Positions 1-9,966 of a DNA stretch of 64,000 bases are shown here, in pieces. The stretch spans positions 2,418,001-2,482,000 of the forward strand of contig NC_022576.1 of assembly GCF_000477435.1 (NCBI RefSeq). Reading direction: 5' to 3'. Each line of letters starts with the position of its first letter. Position 1 is the stretch's first letter. Source of the stretch: Candidatus Symbiobacter mobilis CR (GTDB lineage: Bacteria > Pseudomonadota > Gammaproteobacteria > Burkholderiales > Burkholderiaceae_C). The notes under the pieces were generated by a model, which was not told the DNA's origin, did no database searches, and saw only the letters and a program-made list of their open reading frames with translations. The position numbers were made by a program, and so were the translations under genes.

Positions 1-610
1 GCCGAAAGTCGAGCTTGACGAGGTTGGCGTAGAGGGGGAGCACCATGAAGGGCAGGTAGACGTAGGTCATTCCGACGAGCATCGACACATCGGTATAGAG
101 CATTTGCCATGGTTCCGCAATCAGCCCCATCCAGAGCAGCAATTGGTTGAGCATGCCCTGGTCGGCAAGGATGCCCTTCCATGCATAGACGCGCAGCAGA
201 AACGAGGTCCAGAACGGCAGCATCACCATAAGCAGCAATGCGGGGCGCACACCCGGAGCACAGCGTGCGATGAAGTAGGCAAAGGGGTATCCGATGACCA
301 GGCACAGCAAAGCGGTGCAGAACGCGTACCAGATCGATCGCAGATAGGCTTCGATGTAGATCGTCTGGAACAGTCCGTCGCCATCGGGAGCGCGAAAGAT
401 CGATCCGTAGTTCTGATATTTCAGGTGGAGTAGCCCCGTTTCGGTGTTCCATATCGCTTTGAACGGGGAAATGTCGTTGCCCATGTCCACGAAGCTGATG
501 TACAGCAGGATCAGGAACGGCAACAGAAAGAACAGCAACAGCCAGGCAAAAGGCACCCCGATGACGAAGCGCCTGCCCGGCACAGGAATCCGCAGCGCAG
601 TCCAACCCAC
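1..610 (-). CDS. Polyamine ABC transporter permease, PotB/PotH type (partial, C-terminus beyond window)
   Basis: Reading the minus strand from a GTG at 610 gives an open frame to the window edge. It begins MGWTALRIPVPGRRF, followed by a first membrane helix (VPFAWLLLFFLLPFLILLYI). About 90 residues on come two more hydrophobic segments (CTALLCLVIGYPFAYFIAR, LLLMVMLPFWTSFLLR) and the EAA-region start. This matches the membrane-spanning permease of spermidine/putrescine importers. The GTG lies 12 bases after the stop of the ATPase gene and in the same frame, so the two are one operon. The C-terminal part, including most of the EAA loop that contacts the ATPase, is outside the window. PotH versus PotB cannot be decided here. 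Confidence 0.85.
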   Translation of the reverse strand, partial: MGWTALRIPVPGRRFVIGVPFAWLLLFFLLPFLILLYISFVDMGNDISPFKAIWNTETGLLHLKYQNYGSIFRAPDGDGLFQTIYIEAYLRSIWYAFCTALLCLVIGYPFAYFIARCAPGVRPALLLMVMLPFWTSFLLRVYAWKGILADQGMLNQLLLWMGLIAEPWQMLYTDVSMLVGMTYVYLPFMVLPLYANLVKLDFR

Positions 611-622
611 GGGGCAACCCTG

Positions 623-1717
623 CTAGTCGCGCAGCACCACGCCGGCGCTGTCGCTCCACCAGAAGAAGACCTCGTCTTCCCAGGTGATGTGGCTTAGTTC
701 GTGGCGGGACGTGGTGGCCTCGGTGATCTTGACGCGAGACCCATCCGGTACGACGACGATGTACGTGATGTACGAGCCGAAATACGCGATTTCCTTGACC
801 TGACCGTGGAACAGATTGCAGCCGACATCGGGCCGAACTTTGGCGATTTCGATTTTTTCGGGGCGGATGGCGATCGAGACCGGCAGGTTGACCGCGCCAC
901 CCACTCCATGCCCGACGTGGATATCCCCCAGGCTGGTCGCAATGGCGCACCGATCAGGCAGATCGACGCTGAGCTTGCCGTCGAACAGATTGACGCTGCC
1001 GATGAAATCGGCGACGAAACGGTTGGCGGGGTGGTCGTAGACCTCCCCCGGTGGGCCGACTTGCAACACCCGGCCCTTGCTCATCACCGCGATGCGGTTC
1101 GCCATCGTCATGGCTTCGGATTGGTCGTGCGTCACCATCACGCACGTCACGCCGACCTGTTCGATGATATTGACCAGCTCGAACTGCGTTTGCTCACGCA
1201 ATTTCTTGTCCAGCGCACCCAGCGGTTCGTCGAGCAGCAACACCTTGGGTTTTTTGGCCAGGCTGCGGGCCAAGGCCACGCGCTGCTGCTGTCCGCCGGA
1301 AAGCTGATGTGGCTTGCGCCGCGCATAGGGCGCGAGCTGCACGAGGTCGAGCATCTCGCCCACCCTTGTCGCGATGTCTGTCTTGGGCAGGCCCTCGCGC
1401 TTAAGGCCGAAGGCGATGTTTTCCCAAACGTCCAGGTGCGGAAACAGCGCATAGGACTGGAACATCATGTTGAAGGGCCGCTCGTGCGGCGCCATCGGCG
1501 CGACATCCTGCCCACCGAGCAGGATGCGCCCGGAAGACGGCTCCTCGAATCCTGCGAGCATCCGCAACAACGTCGATTTGCCGCACCCGGAACTGCCCAG
1601 GAGGGCAAAAATTTCCCCCTTGGCGATCGACAGACCTACGTCATCGACTGCAAGCACTTCGTCGAAATGCTTGCAGAGCTGCTCGGTCACCAAATAGTTT
1701 GCGCCGCTAGCCGCCAT
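623..1717 (-). CDS. potA: Polyamine ABC transporter ATP-binding protein (PotA/PotG)
   Basis: A 364-residue cytoplasmic ATPase that energises polyamine import. Visible motifs in order are Walker A GSSGCGKST near residue 42, Q-loop MMFQSYALFPH, signature LSGGQQQRVALARSL, Walker B VLLLDEPLGALD, and the switch histidine in MVTHDQSEAM. A C-terminal TOBE-like region (residues ~270-364) is typical of the PotA/CysA/MalK class. Gene order is binding protein, ATPase, permease, all minus strand, as in potFGHI-type operons. Substrate choice (putrescine or spermidine) cannot be read from this subunit. The stop codon is 12 bases before the permease start. Confidence 0.93.
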   Translation of the reverse strand: MAASGANYLVTEQLCKHFDEVLAVDDVGLSIAKGEIFALLGSSGCGKSTLLRMLAGFEEPSSGRILLGGQDVAPMAPHERPFNMMFQSYALFPHLDVWENIAFGLKREGLPKTDIATRVGEMLDLVQLAPYARRKPHQLSGGQQQRVALARSLAKKPKVLLLDEPLGALDKKLREQTQFELVNIIEQVGVTCVMVTHDQSEAMTMANRIAVMSKGRVLQVGPPGEVYDHPANRFVADFIGSVNLFDGKLSVDLPDRCAIATSLGDIHVGHGVGGAVNLPVSIAIRPEKIEIAKVRPDVGCNLFHGQVKEIAYFGSYITYIVVVPDGSRVKITEATTSRHELSHITWEDEVFFWWSDSAGVVLRD

Positions 1718-1789
1718 GGCGTACCTCGGGCGCAGGCATCCCTGCGGGCCGCGCAGGCCCGTCTTCCCTAGACCGGGGAACCATCGAGC

Positions 1790-3007
1790 CTACTTGCCCT
1801 TCTTGAAGGCGTTGTAGGTGCTGGCCAGGGCTTCCCGCGCTTCGTTGCTGAAGCTGCTGGGATGCACCATCTTCGGGAAGTATTCCGAAGGAACGAAGAT
1901 GGTTTTGTTCTGCGCGATGTCGGGGTTGACTTTCGACACGGCAGCGCGATTGGCTGTCGGATAGTTCATCGCGTTGGTGACCCACGCGGAGTTTTCCGGG
2001 CGCAGATAGAAATCGATGAATGCATGGGCATTCTTGGGATGCTTGGCATCCTTGGTGATGGCCATGGTGTCGAAGAAGATCAACGCGCCACCGCTGGGCA
2101 ACAAGGCCTCCATGTCGTCCTTGGATTGGTTTTCCTTGGCACGACGGGCCGCGATATTGATGTCGCCAGCCCAGCCAATAACCACGCAAGCCTTGCCGCC
2201 AGCGAGGTCGTCAATCATCGTCGAGCTGAATATCCGCACGTCGGGGCGCACTTTCGCGAGCATCTCGGCAGCCAGCTTGTAGTCGGCGGGGTCGTTCGAA
2301 TACGCATCCTTGCCGATGTAATGCAGTGCGGCAGGCAGGATTTCCGTCGGCGAATCGAGGTACGCGATGCCGCAGGACTTCAACTTTTTCGTGTATTCGG
2401 GTTGGAAGACGAGATCCCATGCGTTGTCGGGCATGGGCATATTCCCCAGCGCCTTGAGGGCTTTGGTCTTGTTCCATCCGACCGTGGTGAAGCTCCATGC
2501 CCAGGGGACGAGGTGCTTGTTGTCGGGGTCGGCCTTGAGCAAGGTGGCCATCAGGCCTGGGTCGAGGTTGTTGAGGTTTTTGATCCGGCCTTTCTGCAAG
2601 GGCTGCAGCAGACCGCCCTCGATTTGGGGCTTGGCGAACACAGAGCCGGGAACGACGATGTCATACCCGGTGTTGCCGGCGACGAGCTTGGCGTGCAGGG
2701 CTTCGTTCGTCTCGAAGGTGTCGTAGTTGACCTTGATCCCGGTTTCTTTCTCGAAGGCGGCGATCATTCCTTCGGGAACGTAGTCAGGCCAGTTGTAAAT
2801 ATTGAGTACTTTTTCTTCCGTATTCGGTTCCATGTTCGCCTCGGCATCCGCAGCGGGAGCGCTGGCTGAATCCGATGCAGCACTTGCCACTACAGCAGGG
2901 GGGGTAGTGACGACTGGCGCAGTCTGCGCAGGGACAGCAGACTCCTGGTTGCCGCAAGCAGCCAGCACGGCAACGAGCAGCACCATCGACCATAGTTTTT
3001 GCAGCAT
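1790..3007 (-). CDS. potF: Periplasmic polyamine-binding lipoprotein (PotF/PotD type)
   Basis: A 405-residue extracellular substrate-binding protein. The N-terminus MLQKLWSMVLLVAVLAACGNQ is a lipoprotein signal with lipobox LAAC, so the mature protein is probably lipid-anchored. It is followed by an Ala/Pro-rich linker (residues ~22-60). The mature fold starts at LNIYNWPDYVPEGMIAAFEK, the characteristic opening of PotD/PotF proteins. VVPGSVFAKPQI and WAGDINIA fit the binding cleft of the family. It is the first gene of the transporter operon, with 72 bases before the ATPase start. The lipobox and long linker are somewhat unusual, since many PotF proteins are soluble. Confidence 0.92.
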   Translation of the reverse strand: MLQKLWSMVLLVAVLAACGNQESAVPAQTAPVVTTPPAVVASAASDSASAPAADAEANMEPNTEEKVLNIYNWPDYVPEGMIAAFEKETGIKVNYDTFETNEALHAKLVAGNTGYDIVVPGSVFAKPQIEGGLLQPLQKGRIKNLNNLDPGLMATLLKADPDNKHLVPWAWSFTTVGWNKTKALKALGNMPMPDNAWDLVFQPEYTKKLKSCGIAYLDSPTEILPAALHYIGKDAYSNDPADYKLAAEMLAKVRPDVRIFSSTMIDDLAGGKACVVIGWAGDINIAARRAKENQSKDDMEALLPSGGALIFFDTMAITKDAKHPKNAHAFIDFYLRPENSAWVTNAMNYPTANRAAVSKVNPDIAQNKTIFVPSEYFPKMVHPSSFSNEAREALASTYNAFKKGK

Positions 3008-3194
3008 GGGGAACCTCTACAAAGCAGAAATAGGAAACGGGGGAAAGCAGGAAAAAGGAAAGAAAGTGTACTGTTCGATCCCGCGCCCATGCTGGATTGG
3101 ACGGGGGGGTGGGGCCTACACAACATGAGGACAAATGCCCCACCGCCCCAGCGTCTGTGACGTGATCAGGCTATGGCATTTTTGGGGTTGCACA

Positions 3195-4274
3195 TCAAGG
3201 TTGCCGTGTGCGTATTTCCCCGTGTATTTCCCCGTTTTTGTCGTTCCGCAGTGTGTACAAATATGCGTCGAGCGCAGCCCAAAAAGCCGGTTCCGGGGCT
3301 TGCAGCAACCGCACTGCCCAGGCGTTGGGGCGCAGCGTCCACAGCTTGACGGCGTCTTTTTCGGTACAGACCACCGGCGCTGCCGGATCGAGCCGTTGTA
3401 CTACCCCGCGCAAGTCGTCGTGATCCGGCAGGCGCCATACCGTGGCTGGGCGGATTCCCCGGGCTTGGAGCATGTCCAGAAACCGCTGTGGCTGCGCAAT
3501 CGCCACGACCACCTGCACGGCTTCGTCTTGTGCAAGCAGCGAGAGCGACCGGGTACGCCCTTGCGCATCGACGGCTTCGTCGGCAAGGCTGCGCACGGCC
3601 CGAAAACCGGCAAAAGCGGGCCGCATCCCCGTATGTACGACGAGGTCGACGGCACGCGGCCAGGGTTCCCGCAGCGGGCCTGCGGGGAGCAGCCACCCAT
3701 TCCCCACGCCACCGTCGTCGAATACGGCAATCTCCACATCGCGGCACAGAGCCAGATGCTGTAAGCCGTCGTCGCAGACCAGGATGTCGATCTCCGGCAC
3801 TGCATGCAGCAGCATCCGCGCAGCGTGTACACGCCGGGCGCCGACGACCACGGCAGCGCCAGTACGACGGTGAATCAACAGGGGTTCGTCGCCCACCTCG
3901 GCCGGATCGGCATCGGCAGTGACACGCACAAAATCATCGCCGCGCCGACCATAGCCCCTGGATACCACGCCGACTACCCGGCCCTGCGCTTGCAGATGCT
4001 CGACGATGGCGAGCACCAACGGGGTTTTTCCACAACCGCCGACGACGACGTTGCCGACGACGATCACAGGTACGGGAAGCCGATCACAGTGCATCCAGCC
4101 CTGCCGATACGCCCATCGGCGGACGGCGCCTAGCAGACCGAAGCACCAGGCAACAGGCCACAGCAGACGGCACCACCACCCACGCCCTTGCCACGCCGCA
4201 CGCATGCGATGCTCAATGGCCGCCCGGAACCGACTCGTTCGCACGTCTCTATGGCTTTGCCCGTCTGCCCACAA
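3195..4274 (-). CDS. lpxK: Tetraacyldisaccharide 4'-kinase LpxK
   Basis: A 359-residue inner-membrane kinase that phosphorylates the lipid A disaccharide precursor at the 4' position. The P-loop is in VIVVGNVVVGGCGKTPLV (residues ~70-87). VSRGYGRR, VGDEPLLI and DILVCDDGLQHLAL are all LpxK hallmarks. The N-terminal hydrophobic stretch (WWCRLLWPVAWCFGLLGAV) fits the membrane anchor. The first ~25 residues are not typical, so the true start may be the Met beginning MRAAWQGRGWW. It follows the ExbD-like gene by three bases, a common betaproteobacterial order. Confidence 0.95.
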   Translation of the reverse strand: MWADGQSHRDVRTSRFRAAIEHRMRAAWQGRGWWCRLLWPVAWCFGLLGAVRRWAYRQGWMHCDRLPVPVIVVGNVVVGGCGKTPLVLAIVEHLQAQGRVVGVVSRGYGRRGDDFVRVTADADPAEVGDEPLLIHRRTGAAVVVGARRVHAARMLLHAVPEIDILVCDDGLQHLALCRDVEIAVFDDGGVGNGWLLPAGPLREPWPRAVDLVVHTGMRPAFAGFRAVRSLADEAVDAQGRTRSLSLLAQDEAVQVVVAIAQPQRFLDMLQARGIRPATVWRLPDHDDLRGVVQRLDPAAPVVCTEKDAVKLWTLRPNAWAVRLLQAPEPAFWAALDAYLYTLRNDKNGEIHGEIRTRQP

Positions 4275-4277
4275 CCC

Positions 4278-4691
4278 CTAGCGACCTGCCGATTGCGTGG
4301 CAAAGGTGATGTGCGACAGCCCAGCCCCGCGCGCCGCCTCCATCACGTGGACGACGGACTGGTGCTTGGCCGCAGCATCCGCAGCGATCACCAGCACGGT
4401 GCTGGAATCTCCTCCCGCTGCACGCAGCGCCTCGACCAATTCCGGCACGGTGCGGCTCCCCACGGGAACCTGGTTGACGCTGTATTGCCCTTCGCTGCCC
4501 ACGCCGACGACGATCTCCCGTGGCTGGTTGCGCTGCGCATCCGCATCCGCCACGGGCAACTCGATACGCAGCTCGGTGAATTTGCTGTACGTCGTCGACA
4601 GCATCAAAAAGATAAGAATCACCAACAGCACGTCGATGAAAGGAATCAGGTTGATTTCCGGCTCTTCCAGGGGGCGGGGGCGAAAGTGCAT
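4278..4691 (-). CDS. exbD: ExbD/TolR-family biopolymer transport protein
   Basis: About 137 residues from the Met that begins MHFRPRPLEEPEINLIPF. An earlier Met at 4721 would add ten residues. A short cytoplasmic tail, one membrane helix (FIDVLLVILIFLMLSTTY) with the conserved Asp in IPFIDVL, and a periplasmic domain make it an ExbD/TolR proton-channel partner. Such proteins work with ExbB/TolQ to pass proton-motive force to TonB or Tol systems. It is three bases upstream of lpxK. The usual ExbB/TolQ gene is not upstream: the next gene is a helicase, and the 226 bases between hold no ORF of that family. Confidence 0.9.
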   Translation of the reverse strand: MHFRPRPLEEPEINLIPFIDVLLVILIFLMLSTTYSKFTELRIELPVADADAQRNQPREIVVGVGSEGQYSVNQVPVGSRTVPELVEALRAAGGDSSTVLVIAADAAAKHQSVVHVMEAARGAGLSHITFATQSAGR

Positions 4692-4917
4692 GGGCGTGCT
4701 GGAGGAAAGGCTAAGAACCAATTTCAGTAGGCAGGCGAGCCGAAGCAGTGTGCGTGGCGCCGGAGCGCAGGAACCGGAATGTACTTACGGTACATGAGGA
4801 TTCCGAGCACCGCCGCCGCGTGCAATGCGATGGCGCAGCCCCTACTGGAATAGGTTCTAGAGGGGGAAGCAATGCGATGGACACCAGGAATGTACTGCGC
4901 CAGGAGTCACTCGCTGT

Positions 4918-7125
4918 TCAGCAGTTTCGCTGCACCTTCGCATACGGTGGCAGACCAGCCAGGATGCGCCGGCCATACGCGGTGTGGGTCAGGCGCTTGT
5001 CGTAACAGACGAGGCGGGCGCGGTCGGTTTCCGTGCGAATGGCACGGCCGGTCCATTGCAAAAGGCGAATGCCGGTTTCCGGGACAACCAGCTCGTGGAA
5101 GGGATCACCGCCCCGGCTGCGCAGCCATTCGGCCCGCGCTTCCTGGACGGGATCCGTCGGCGGTGCGAATGGCAGTTTGGCGATATACAGCACCTCGCAC
5201 AGCGGGCCAGGCAGGTCAAGCCCTTCCCCGAACGATTGCAGGCCAAAAAGGATCGACGGCTGCCCTGCGGCTATCCGCTCTGCGTGTCGTTCCAGCAGGC
5301 GGGGGCGGGCCATGTCACCCTGGACGAGCACGCGCTCGCGCAACGCTTCGTCGAGCGCATTGACCGCCGCCTGCATTTGCGTGCGGGACGTGAACAAAGC
5401 CAGCGCTCCGCGTTCGACCTCGCGCAGATCCGCCAACAGGGCTTGCACCACCTCCTGCGTGTAGGCCTCGACATTGCGTGGGTCTGCCGCAGTGGCGACG
5501 ACGACCAGCTCCCCTTGCCGGGCGTAATCGAAAGGACTGTCCACAGCGAGGGCCGACACCTGCGGTAGCCCCTGCAATCCTGTTTCGCGCAGAAAGTAGT
5601 CGAAGCTATTGCACGTCGTCAGCGTGGCCGAGGTGATGACGACCGCCTGCGCAACGTTCCATAGCCGCTCTTGCAGCAGCCCTCCGGCAAAGAGGGGGCC
5701 TGCATGTATGCGCAGGGTCACGATGCCCGACGGCGCGCTGGCTTCGACCCACTTGGCCACGGAGCGTTCTTCCGGCGCCAGCAACATGCTTGCTGCCTGC
5801 GCCACGCCGGACAGCCGGGACGCCATTTGCCCGAGATTGGCGTAGCGTGCGGCGCAGTCGGCAGATTGCGTCGGGTTGTCGCGTGCCTGGCGCTTGAGCG
5901 CGGCGCCCAGCTCTGTCAGCTCGTGCAGCAAGGTGCATGCATGTTCCTGCGTCAGCGCCATGGGTTCGACCAACTCCTGGGGCCACACCCCGTTGGGGAA
6001 GCGATGGGTCGCAGAGTCCGCAGTCGTTGCGATGGGGACGAGACCCTGCAAGGCACGCGCGATGTCTTGCATCGCACGCCGCAGTTGCAGTGCCGTAGCC
6101 GAAACGTCGATGGACGGGGTGTGTTCCATCTCTCGCGCCGCACTGTGCAGCACCCCTGGCAAGCGATCAAGCCAACGCAGATTCGTCACGTCCATCGCGC
6201 TGGCAAAGCGTTCCAGCGCTACCGAAGGCAGGTGATGGCCTTCGTCAAAAACGAGGATGCATTTGTCCGGATCGGGCAGCGCACGCATTCCCAGCGAAGC
6301 CAGGATCAAGTCATGGTTGGCGACGATCACCTGTGCCTGCACCAACGCCAGCTTGGCGCTGTAGTAGCAGCAATCCCGGTATCGGGGGCAGTGGCGTGCG
6401 GTGCAGGTGTGGCGCTCGGCTGCGATAGGCGCCCAGTCTGCGGGGTCCATCGGTTGCGACAAGGTGTCGCGGTCTCCTGCCCACTCCCCCTCGGCCAACG
6501 CCTGCGCCAAGCTACGGTACAGCCGCATCCGGCGCTCGAATTGGGCGGTCTGACTGCGGGAACGCGGCTCCCCCTCGGACTGCGGGGTGCCGTCTTCGGC
6601 CCAGTCGAGCAAGCTGCCGCCCTCCGCGTCGGCGTAGCGTTCGAGCTGGAGTTTGCACACGTACCGTCCACGGCCTTTGGCCAAGGCGAACGTCAAAGGC
6701 ACGTCGAGTGCTGCGGCCAGGGCGGGCAAATCCTTGTGCAAGAGCTGCTCTTGCAATGCCACGGTGGCGGTCGACACCACGACGCGCGTATTGCAAGACA
6801 AAGCCAGCCCCACTGCGGTGGCAAGGTACGCGGCAGACTTGCCTACCCCCGTCCCGGCCTGAATCACGGCGATGGCCCGGCGGGCATTGCCCGGGGTGGC
6901 GTCGTGCAGGGAGTCTGCGATGCGCTGCGCCATGGCGCGCTGCCCAGGACGTTGACAAAACGCCGGGTTCGAGGCCATCAACCGGTCGAAAGCCTCCATG
7001 GCTCGCGCCGCAGCGTTGGCGTCCATCGGTTGGGCAGCGGCTGCGTCGGGTTCGTCGCCACCAAGTAGGCCGCTGGAACCGTCGGGATCGGGGTCGAGAG
7101 CGTCGGGGTCGTCGAGGGCGTCCAT
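4918..7125 (-). CDS. DinG-like ATP-dependent DNA helicase (XPD family)
   Basis: About 735 residues from the Met beginning MDALDDPDAL. In-frame Mets at 7164 and 7260 exist but their added sequence looks non-conserved. Superfamily 2 motifs are visible: Walker A in QAGTGVGKSAAYLATAVGLA, DEAH-type box VFDEGHHL, motif LFTSRTQM, and C-terminal QWTGRAIRTETDRA. Cysteines in RGRYVCKLQ and CTARHCPRYRDCCYYSAK match the iron-sulfur domain of XPD/DinG helicases. The family unwinds DNA 5' to 3' and often R-loops or forked substrates. It is transcribed divergently from the DUF6806-like gene. Confidence 0.9.
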   Translation of the reverse strand: MDALDDPDALDPDPDGSSGLLGGDEPDAAAAQPMDANAAARAMEAFDRLMASNPAFCQRPGQRAMAQRIADSLHDATPGNARRAIAVIQAGTGVGKSAAYLATAVGLALSCNTRVVVSTATVALQEQLLHKDLPALAAALDVPLTFALAKGRGRYVCKLQLERYADAEGGSLLDWAEDGTPQSEGEPRSRSQTAQFERRMRLYRSLAQALAEGEWAGDRDTLSQPMDPADWAPIAAERHTCTARHCPRYRDCCYYSAKLALVQAQVIVANHDLILASLGMRALPDPDKCILVFDEGHHLPSVALERFASAMDVTNLRWLDRLPGVLHSAAREMEHTPSIDVSATALQLRRAMQDIARALQGLVPIATTADSATHRFPNGVWPQELVEPMALTQEHACTLLHELTELGAALKRQARDNPTQSADCAARYANLGQMASRLSGVAQAASMLLAPEERSVAKWVEASAPSGIVTLRIHAGPLFAGGLLQERLWNVAQAVVITSATLTTCNSFDYFLRETGLQGLPQVSALAVDSPFDYARQGELVVVATAADPRNVEAYTQEVVQALLADLREVERGALALFTSRTQMQAAVNALDEALRERVLVQGDMARPRLLERHAERIAAGQPSILFGLQSFGEGLDLPGPLCEVLYIAKLPFAPPTDPVQEARAEWLRSRGGDPFHELVVPETGIRLLQWTGRAIRTETDRARLVCYDKRLTHTAYGRRILAGLPPYAKVQRNC

Positions 7126-7258
7126 ATCTTGCACTGGGAGCCTTGTACACACAGCAGATTGCATCCCGCAGGTCCCTCTACTCCCTCTGCTGGGACGGGC
7201 AGTGTATTCGCGGGATGTCCTGCACTGTTGTTGGCGAGGGGTCTCGTACACTCTCGCC

Positions 7259-7888
7259 ATGCCTCATTACGAATCCCCCCTCGAAATCCATGTCCATGGC
7301 CAAGTGGCCCTGCGCCGGGACGTAGGCCCTGCCCACCTTGAGGAAGCCTTGCAGCCCCTATGGCGCTACACGGGATCGCCCTCCCTGTGGGCTGCCGCGC
7401 AGAGCTGCTACGAGGATGAACCCGGTATCGCTTTCATCGCAGACCAGCATCTGCTGCAGATGTGCTGGACCGTCGTCGGCGCGGAAAACTTCCGCCAAGC
7501 CCTCGACGAGATGTGCATGAACCTCAACGATCTTTCCATCGACGGCGCTGTGCTGGAAGTCACGTTTTATGACACCCGCTACGACGAGGAAGACGACGAG
7601 GAAGACGAGGAAGAACCCCCCACGCGGGACGATTTTTTCCTGCTCTTCATCGGCCCGGATCCGGGGTCGATCATGCAAGTGCAACGCGACCTGCTCGTGC
7701 AAGACGTCGTCGAGCTGATGGAACGCCATTTCGACCGCACTGAGCTGGAGGGCATCGTCCAGCAAATCGACTTGCTTTTCCAGCAACGGCTCAGCAGCCT
7801 GGTCAATTCCCTGCAACTGGGGAAGCCTCCCCGTGGCGGAGGCGCCCCGCCGCATGCGGGCGGACGCAAACCCCGCAAAGCACGCTGA
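7259..7888 (+). CDS. Hypothetical protein, DUF6806-like
   Basis: A 209-residue protein starting [19 protein letters not shown]. Its start lies just inside the divergent promoter region facing the helicase gene. It has a central core ([20 protein letters not shown]), a very acidic loop ([13 protein letters not shown]) and a basic Gly/Pro-rich tail ([17 protein letters not shown]). The pattern matches, from memory, a small family found mainly in Comamonadaceae. No enzyme motif or membrane segment is visible and the function is unknown. The acidic and basic tracts suggest protein or nucleic-acid contacts, which is only inference. Confidence 0.8.
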   Translation: MPHYESPLEIHVHGQVALRRDVGPAHLEEALQPLWRYTGSPSLWAAAQSCYEDEPGIAFIADQHLLQMCWTVVGAENFRQALDEMCMNLNDLSIDGAVLEVTFYDTRYDEEDDEEDEEEPPTRDDFFLLFIGPDPGSIMQVQRDLLVQDVVELMERHFDRTELEGIVQQIDLLFQQRLSSLVNSLQLGKPPRGGGAPPHAGGRKPRKAR

Positions 7889-7913
7889 GTTTGTCTCGTC
7901 GGGTGAGGCTGCC

Positions 7914-9173
7914 ATGCTCAAACGCATCGGTGTCCAGCAACTCGTACTGGGGATGCACGTCAAGGAATTCTGCGGTTCCTGGATGGAGCATCCGTTTTGG
8001 CGCACCGGGTTCGTCCTGACCGATCCCAAGGATCTCGAAGCGATTCGTTCCAGCAGCATCCGCGAAGTCTGGATTGACGCTGCCTTGGGGCTTGACGTCG
8101 CGCAGGGAGAAAGCGCCGTCACGGAAGAAGAGGCCAATGCGGAGGTCACTCAGGCGCTCGATAGCGCCAGTTCTCCCCTCGAACCCGTCTCCATTCCACG
8201 CCGCAACCAAACGCCTACGCCCAGGGCCAAGGAGGTAGAACGCGCGGCGCGCATCTGCATCGAATCCAAGACTGCCGTGCAGTCGATGTTCGAGGAAGTG
8301 CGGCTCGGCAATGCCGTCGATTCGGAAAGCGCCAACGCACTCGTTGAGGAAATCTCGGATTCCATCACGCGCAATCCTGGCGCAATCATCAGCCTTGCGC
8401 GCCTCAAAACGGCGGATGACTACACCTACATGCACTCGGTCGCCGTGTGCGCAATGATGGTTGCGCTGGCCCGGCAATTGGATCTCGGTGCAGAAACGAC
8501 GCGCTCCTGCGGGTTGGCCGGCTTGTTGCACGACATGGGAAAAGTCGCTGTTCCCAAATCGATCCTCAATAAGCCCGGCAAGCTCACCGAGGAAGAGTTC
8601 GAGAAGATGAAGGCCCATCCCGGGGAGGGTCACGACATCCTGCTTCGCAGTGAAGGCATGGATCCCATCGCGCTCGACGTCGTCTGGCACCACCACGAAA
8701 AGGTCGATGGATCGGGCTACCCCAAGCGCCTGCGCGACGAAGAAATCACGCTCTTCTCCAAGATGGGCGCCGTCTGCGACGTCTACGACGCCATCACGTC
8801 GAACCGCCCCTACAAAAACGGCTGGGATCCCGCTGAGTCGATGCGAAAAATGGCCGAATGGACGCGCACCCACTTCGATCAGCGTATCTTTCAGTACTTC
8901 GTCAAAAGCATGGGGATCTACCCGGTGGGGTCCCTCGTGCGGCTTGCGTCGGGGCGGATCGGCGTGGTCGTCGAACAATCCAGCGGAACGCTCACCGCGC
9001 CGATCGTCAAGGTGTTCTATTCGACCAAGTCCGGGCTGCGTTTTGAACCCGCCCTGATCGACCTGTCGCACCCCAAGACCACGGACAAGATCGTTCAGCG
9101 CGAGGATCCCACCCAGTGGAACTTCCATGACCTCGACGTACTCTGGTCCGGGCTGCCGAATTACCGGCCTTGA
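7914..9173 (+). CDS. HD-GYP domain protein, probable cyclic di-GMP phosphodiesterase
   Basis: About 419 residues from the Met of [19 protein letters not shown]. This start is preferred to 7833 because earlier codons overlap the upstream gene. The N-terminal ~120 residues resemble the DUF3391 domain that often precedes HD-GYP. The HD-GYP domain holds [19 protein letters not shown] at [18 protein letters not shown] and the GYP motif itself. Family members hydrolyse c-di-GMP to pGpG or GMP and so promote motility over biofilm. It is probably cotranscribed with the upstream gene (25 bases apart). Confidence 0.93.
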   Translation: MLKRIGVQQLVLGMHVKEFCGSWMEHPFWRTGFVLTDPKDLEAIRSSSIREVWIDAALGLDVAQGESAVTEEEANAEVTQALDSASSPLEPVSIPRRNQTPTPRAKEVERAARICIESKTAVQSMFEEVRLGNAVDSESANALVEEISDSITRNPGAIISLARLKTADDYTYMHSVAVCAMMVALARQLDLGAETTRSCGLAGLLHDMGKVAVPKSILNKPGKLTEEEFEKMKAHPGEGHDILLRSEGMDPIALDVVWHHHEKVDGSGYPKRLRDEEITLFSKMGAVCDVYDAITSNRPYKNGWDPAESMRKMAEWTRTHFDQRIFQYFVKSMGIYPVGSLVRLASGRIGVVVEQSSGTLTAPIVKVFYSTKSGLRFEPALIDLSHPKTTDKIVQREDPTQWNFHDLDVLWSGLPNYRP

Positions 9174-9235
9174 CGCCCTGGCTGGAGCCTTGTTGAGTCC
9201 TTGCTCCCTTGGCTCCTGACCGGACTGGACTGCGC

Positions 9236-9886
9236 CTACTTGCGCACTGCGGGCCGGATCAACCCCACGACGATGCCTTCGATCGCGAAGGGCTGCTCTG
9301 CTGTCACAGTCAGCACCGGGTATTGCGGGTTTTCCGGGTGAAGCTCGATCATGCGGTCGGTGCGAACCAGTCGTTTGACCGTGACCTCTTCACCAATGCG
9401 CGCCACAACGATCTGCCCTGTCTGCGCCTCGGGGCAAGCATGGATGGCCAGCAGATCCCCATCCAGAATTCCTGCCCCCAGCATCGACGTACCCTGCACG
9501 CGCAGCAAATAGTCGGGCCGCTGCGCGAACAGCCCTGCCGCGACGGGATAGCTCCCCTCCAAGTGTTCTTGTGCAAGGATCGGCAGCCCCGCCGCCACGC
9601 GGCCCACCAGTGGCAACGTCCAGACTGCCCCCATCGGCTCGTCTGCGGGGAAGTGACCGGGGCAGTGACCAGGGATGCGGATGCCCCGCGCAGACCCCTG
9701 CCCCAATTCGATCACCCCTTTGCGCGCAAGGGCCTGCAAGTGTTCCTGCGCAGCATTGGCCGACCGAAAACCCAGCGCAGTGGCTACCTCCGCCCGCGTG
9801 GGCGGTACCCCCGTGCGAACGATGGTGTCTTGCAGAAAATCCAGCACCCTGCGTTGGCAGGGCGTCAGCGTTGGGGAAGAAGACAT
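9236..9886 (-). CDS. lexA: LexA SOS repressor
   Basis: A 216-residue repressor. The N-terminal winged helix spans residues ~1-70 (LTPCQRRVLDFLQD, PPTRAEVATALGFRS). The self-cleavage site Ala-Gly is in VGRVAAGLPI. The catalytic serine is in VQGTSMLGAGILDGDLLAI and the lysine in VTVKRLVR, as in the S24 peptidase family. RecA filaments trigger autocleavage and derepress DNA-repair genes. A perfect CTGT-N8-ACAG box is not seen in the 80 bases upstream, so autoregulation cannot be shown from sequence. It is shorter in the linker than some beta-type LexA proteins but appears intact. Confidence 0.93.
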   Translation of the reverse strand: MSSSPTLTPCQRRVLDFLQDTIVRTGVPPTRAEVATALGFRSANAAQEHLQALARKGVIELGQGSARGIRIPGHCPGHFPADEPMGAVWTLPLVGRVAAGLPILAQEHLEGSYPVAAGLFAQRPDYLLRVQGTSMLGAGILDGDLLAIHACPEAQTGQIVVARIGEEVTVKRLVRTDRMIELHPENPQYPVLTVTAEQPFAIEGIVVGLIRPAVRK

Positions 9887-9966
9887 GCGCGCTGGCCGTA
9901 CATTGACCGATCTACACCGGCCCTACATCAATACAAAACGCGGGATTGTGCCGCGCACCCAGAATC

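Noticed and set aside
5671..7068. 465-residue plus-strand ORF
   Set aside because: It is antisense to the DinG-like helicase, whose motifs are clear; Arg/His/Gly-rich composition is typical of a shadow frame in GC-rich DNA.
7803..9128. 441-residue minus-strand ORF
   Set aside because: It is antisense to the HD-GYP gene and shows no family features.
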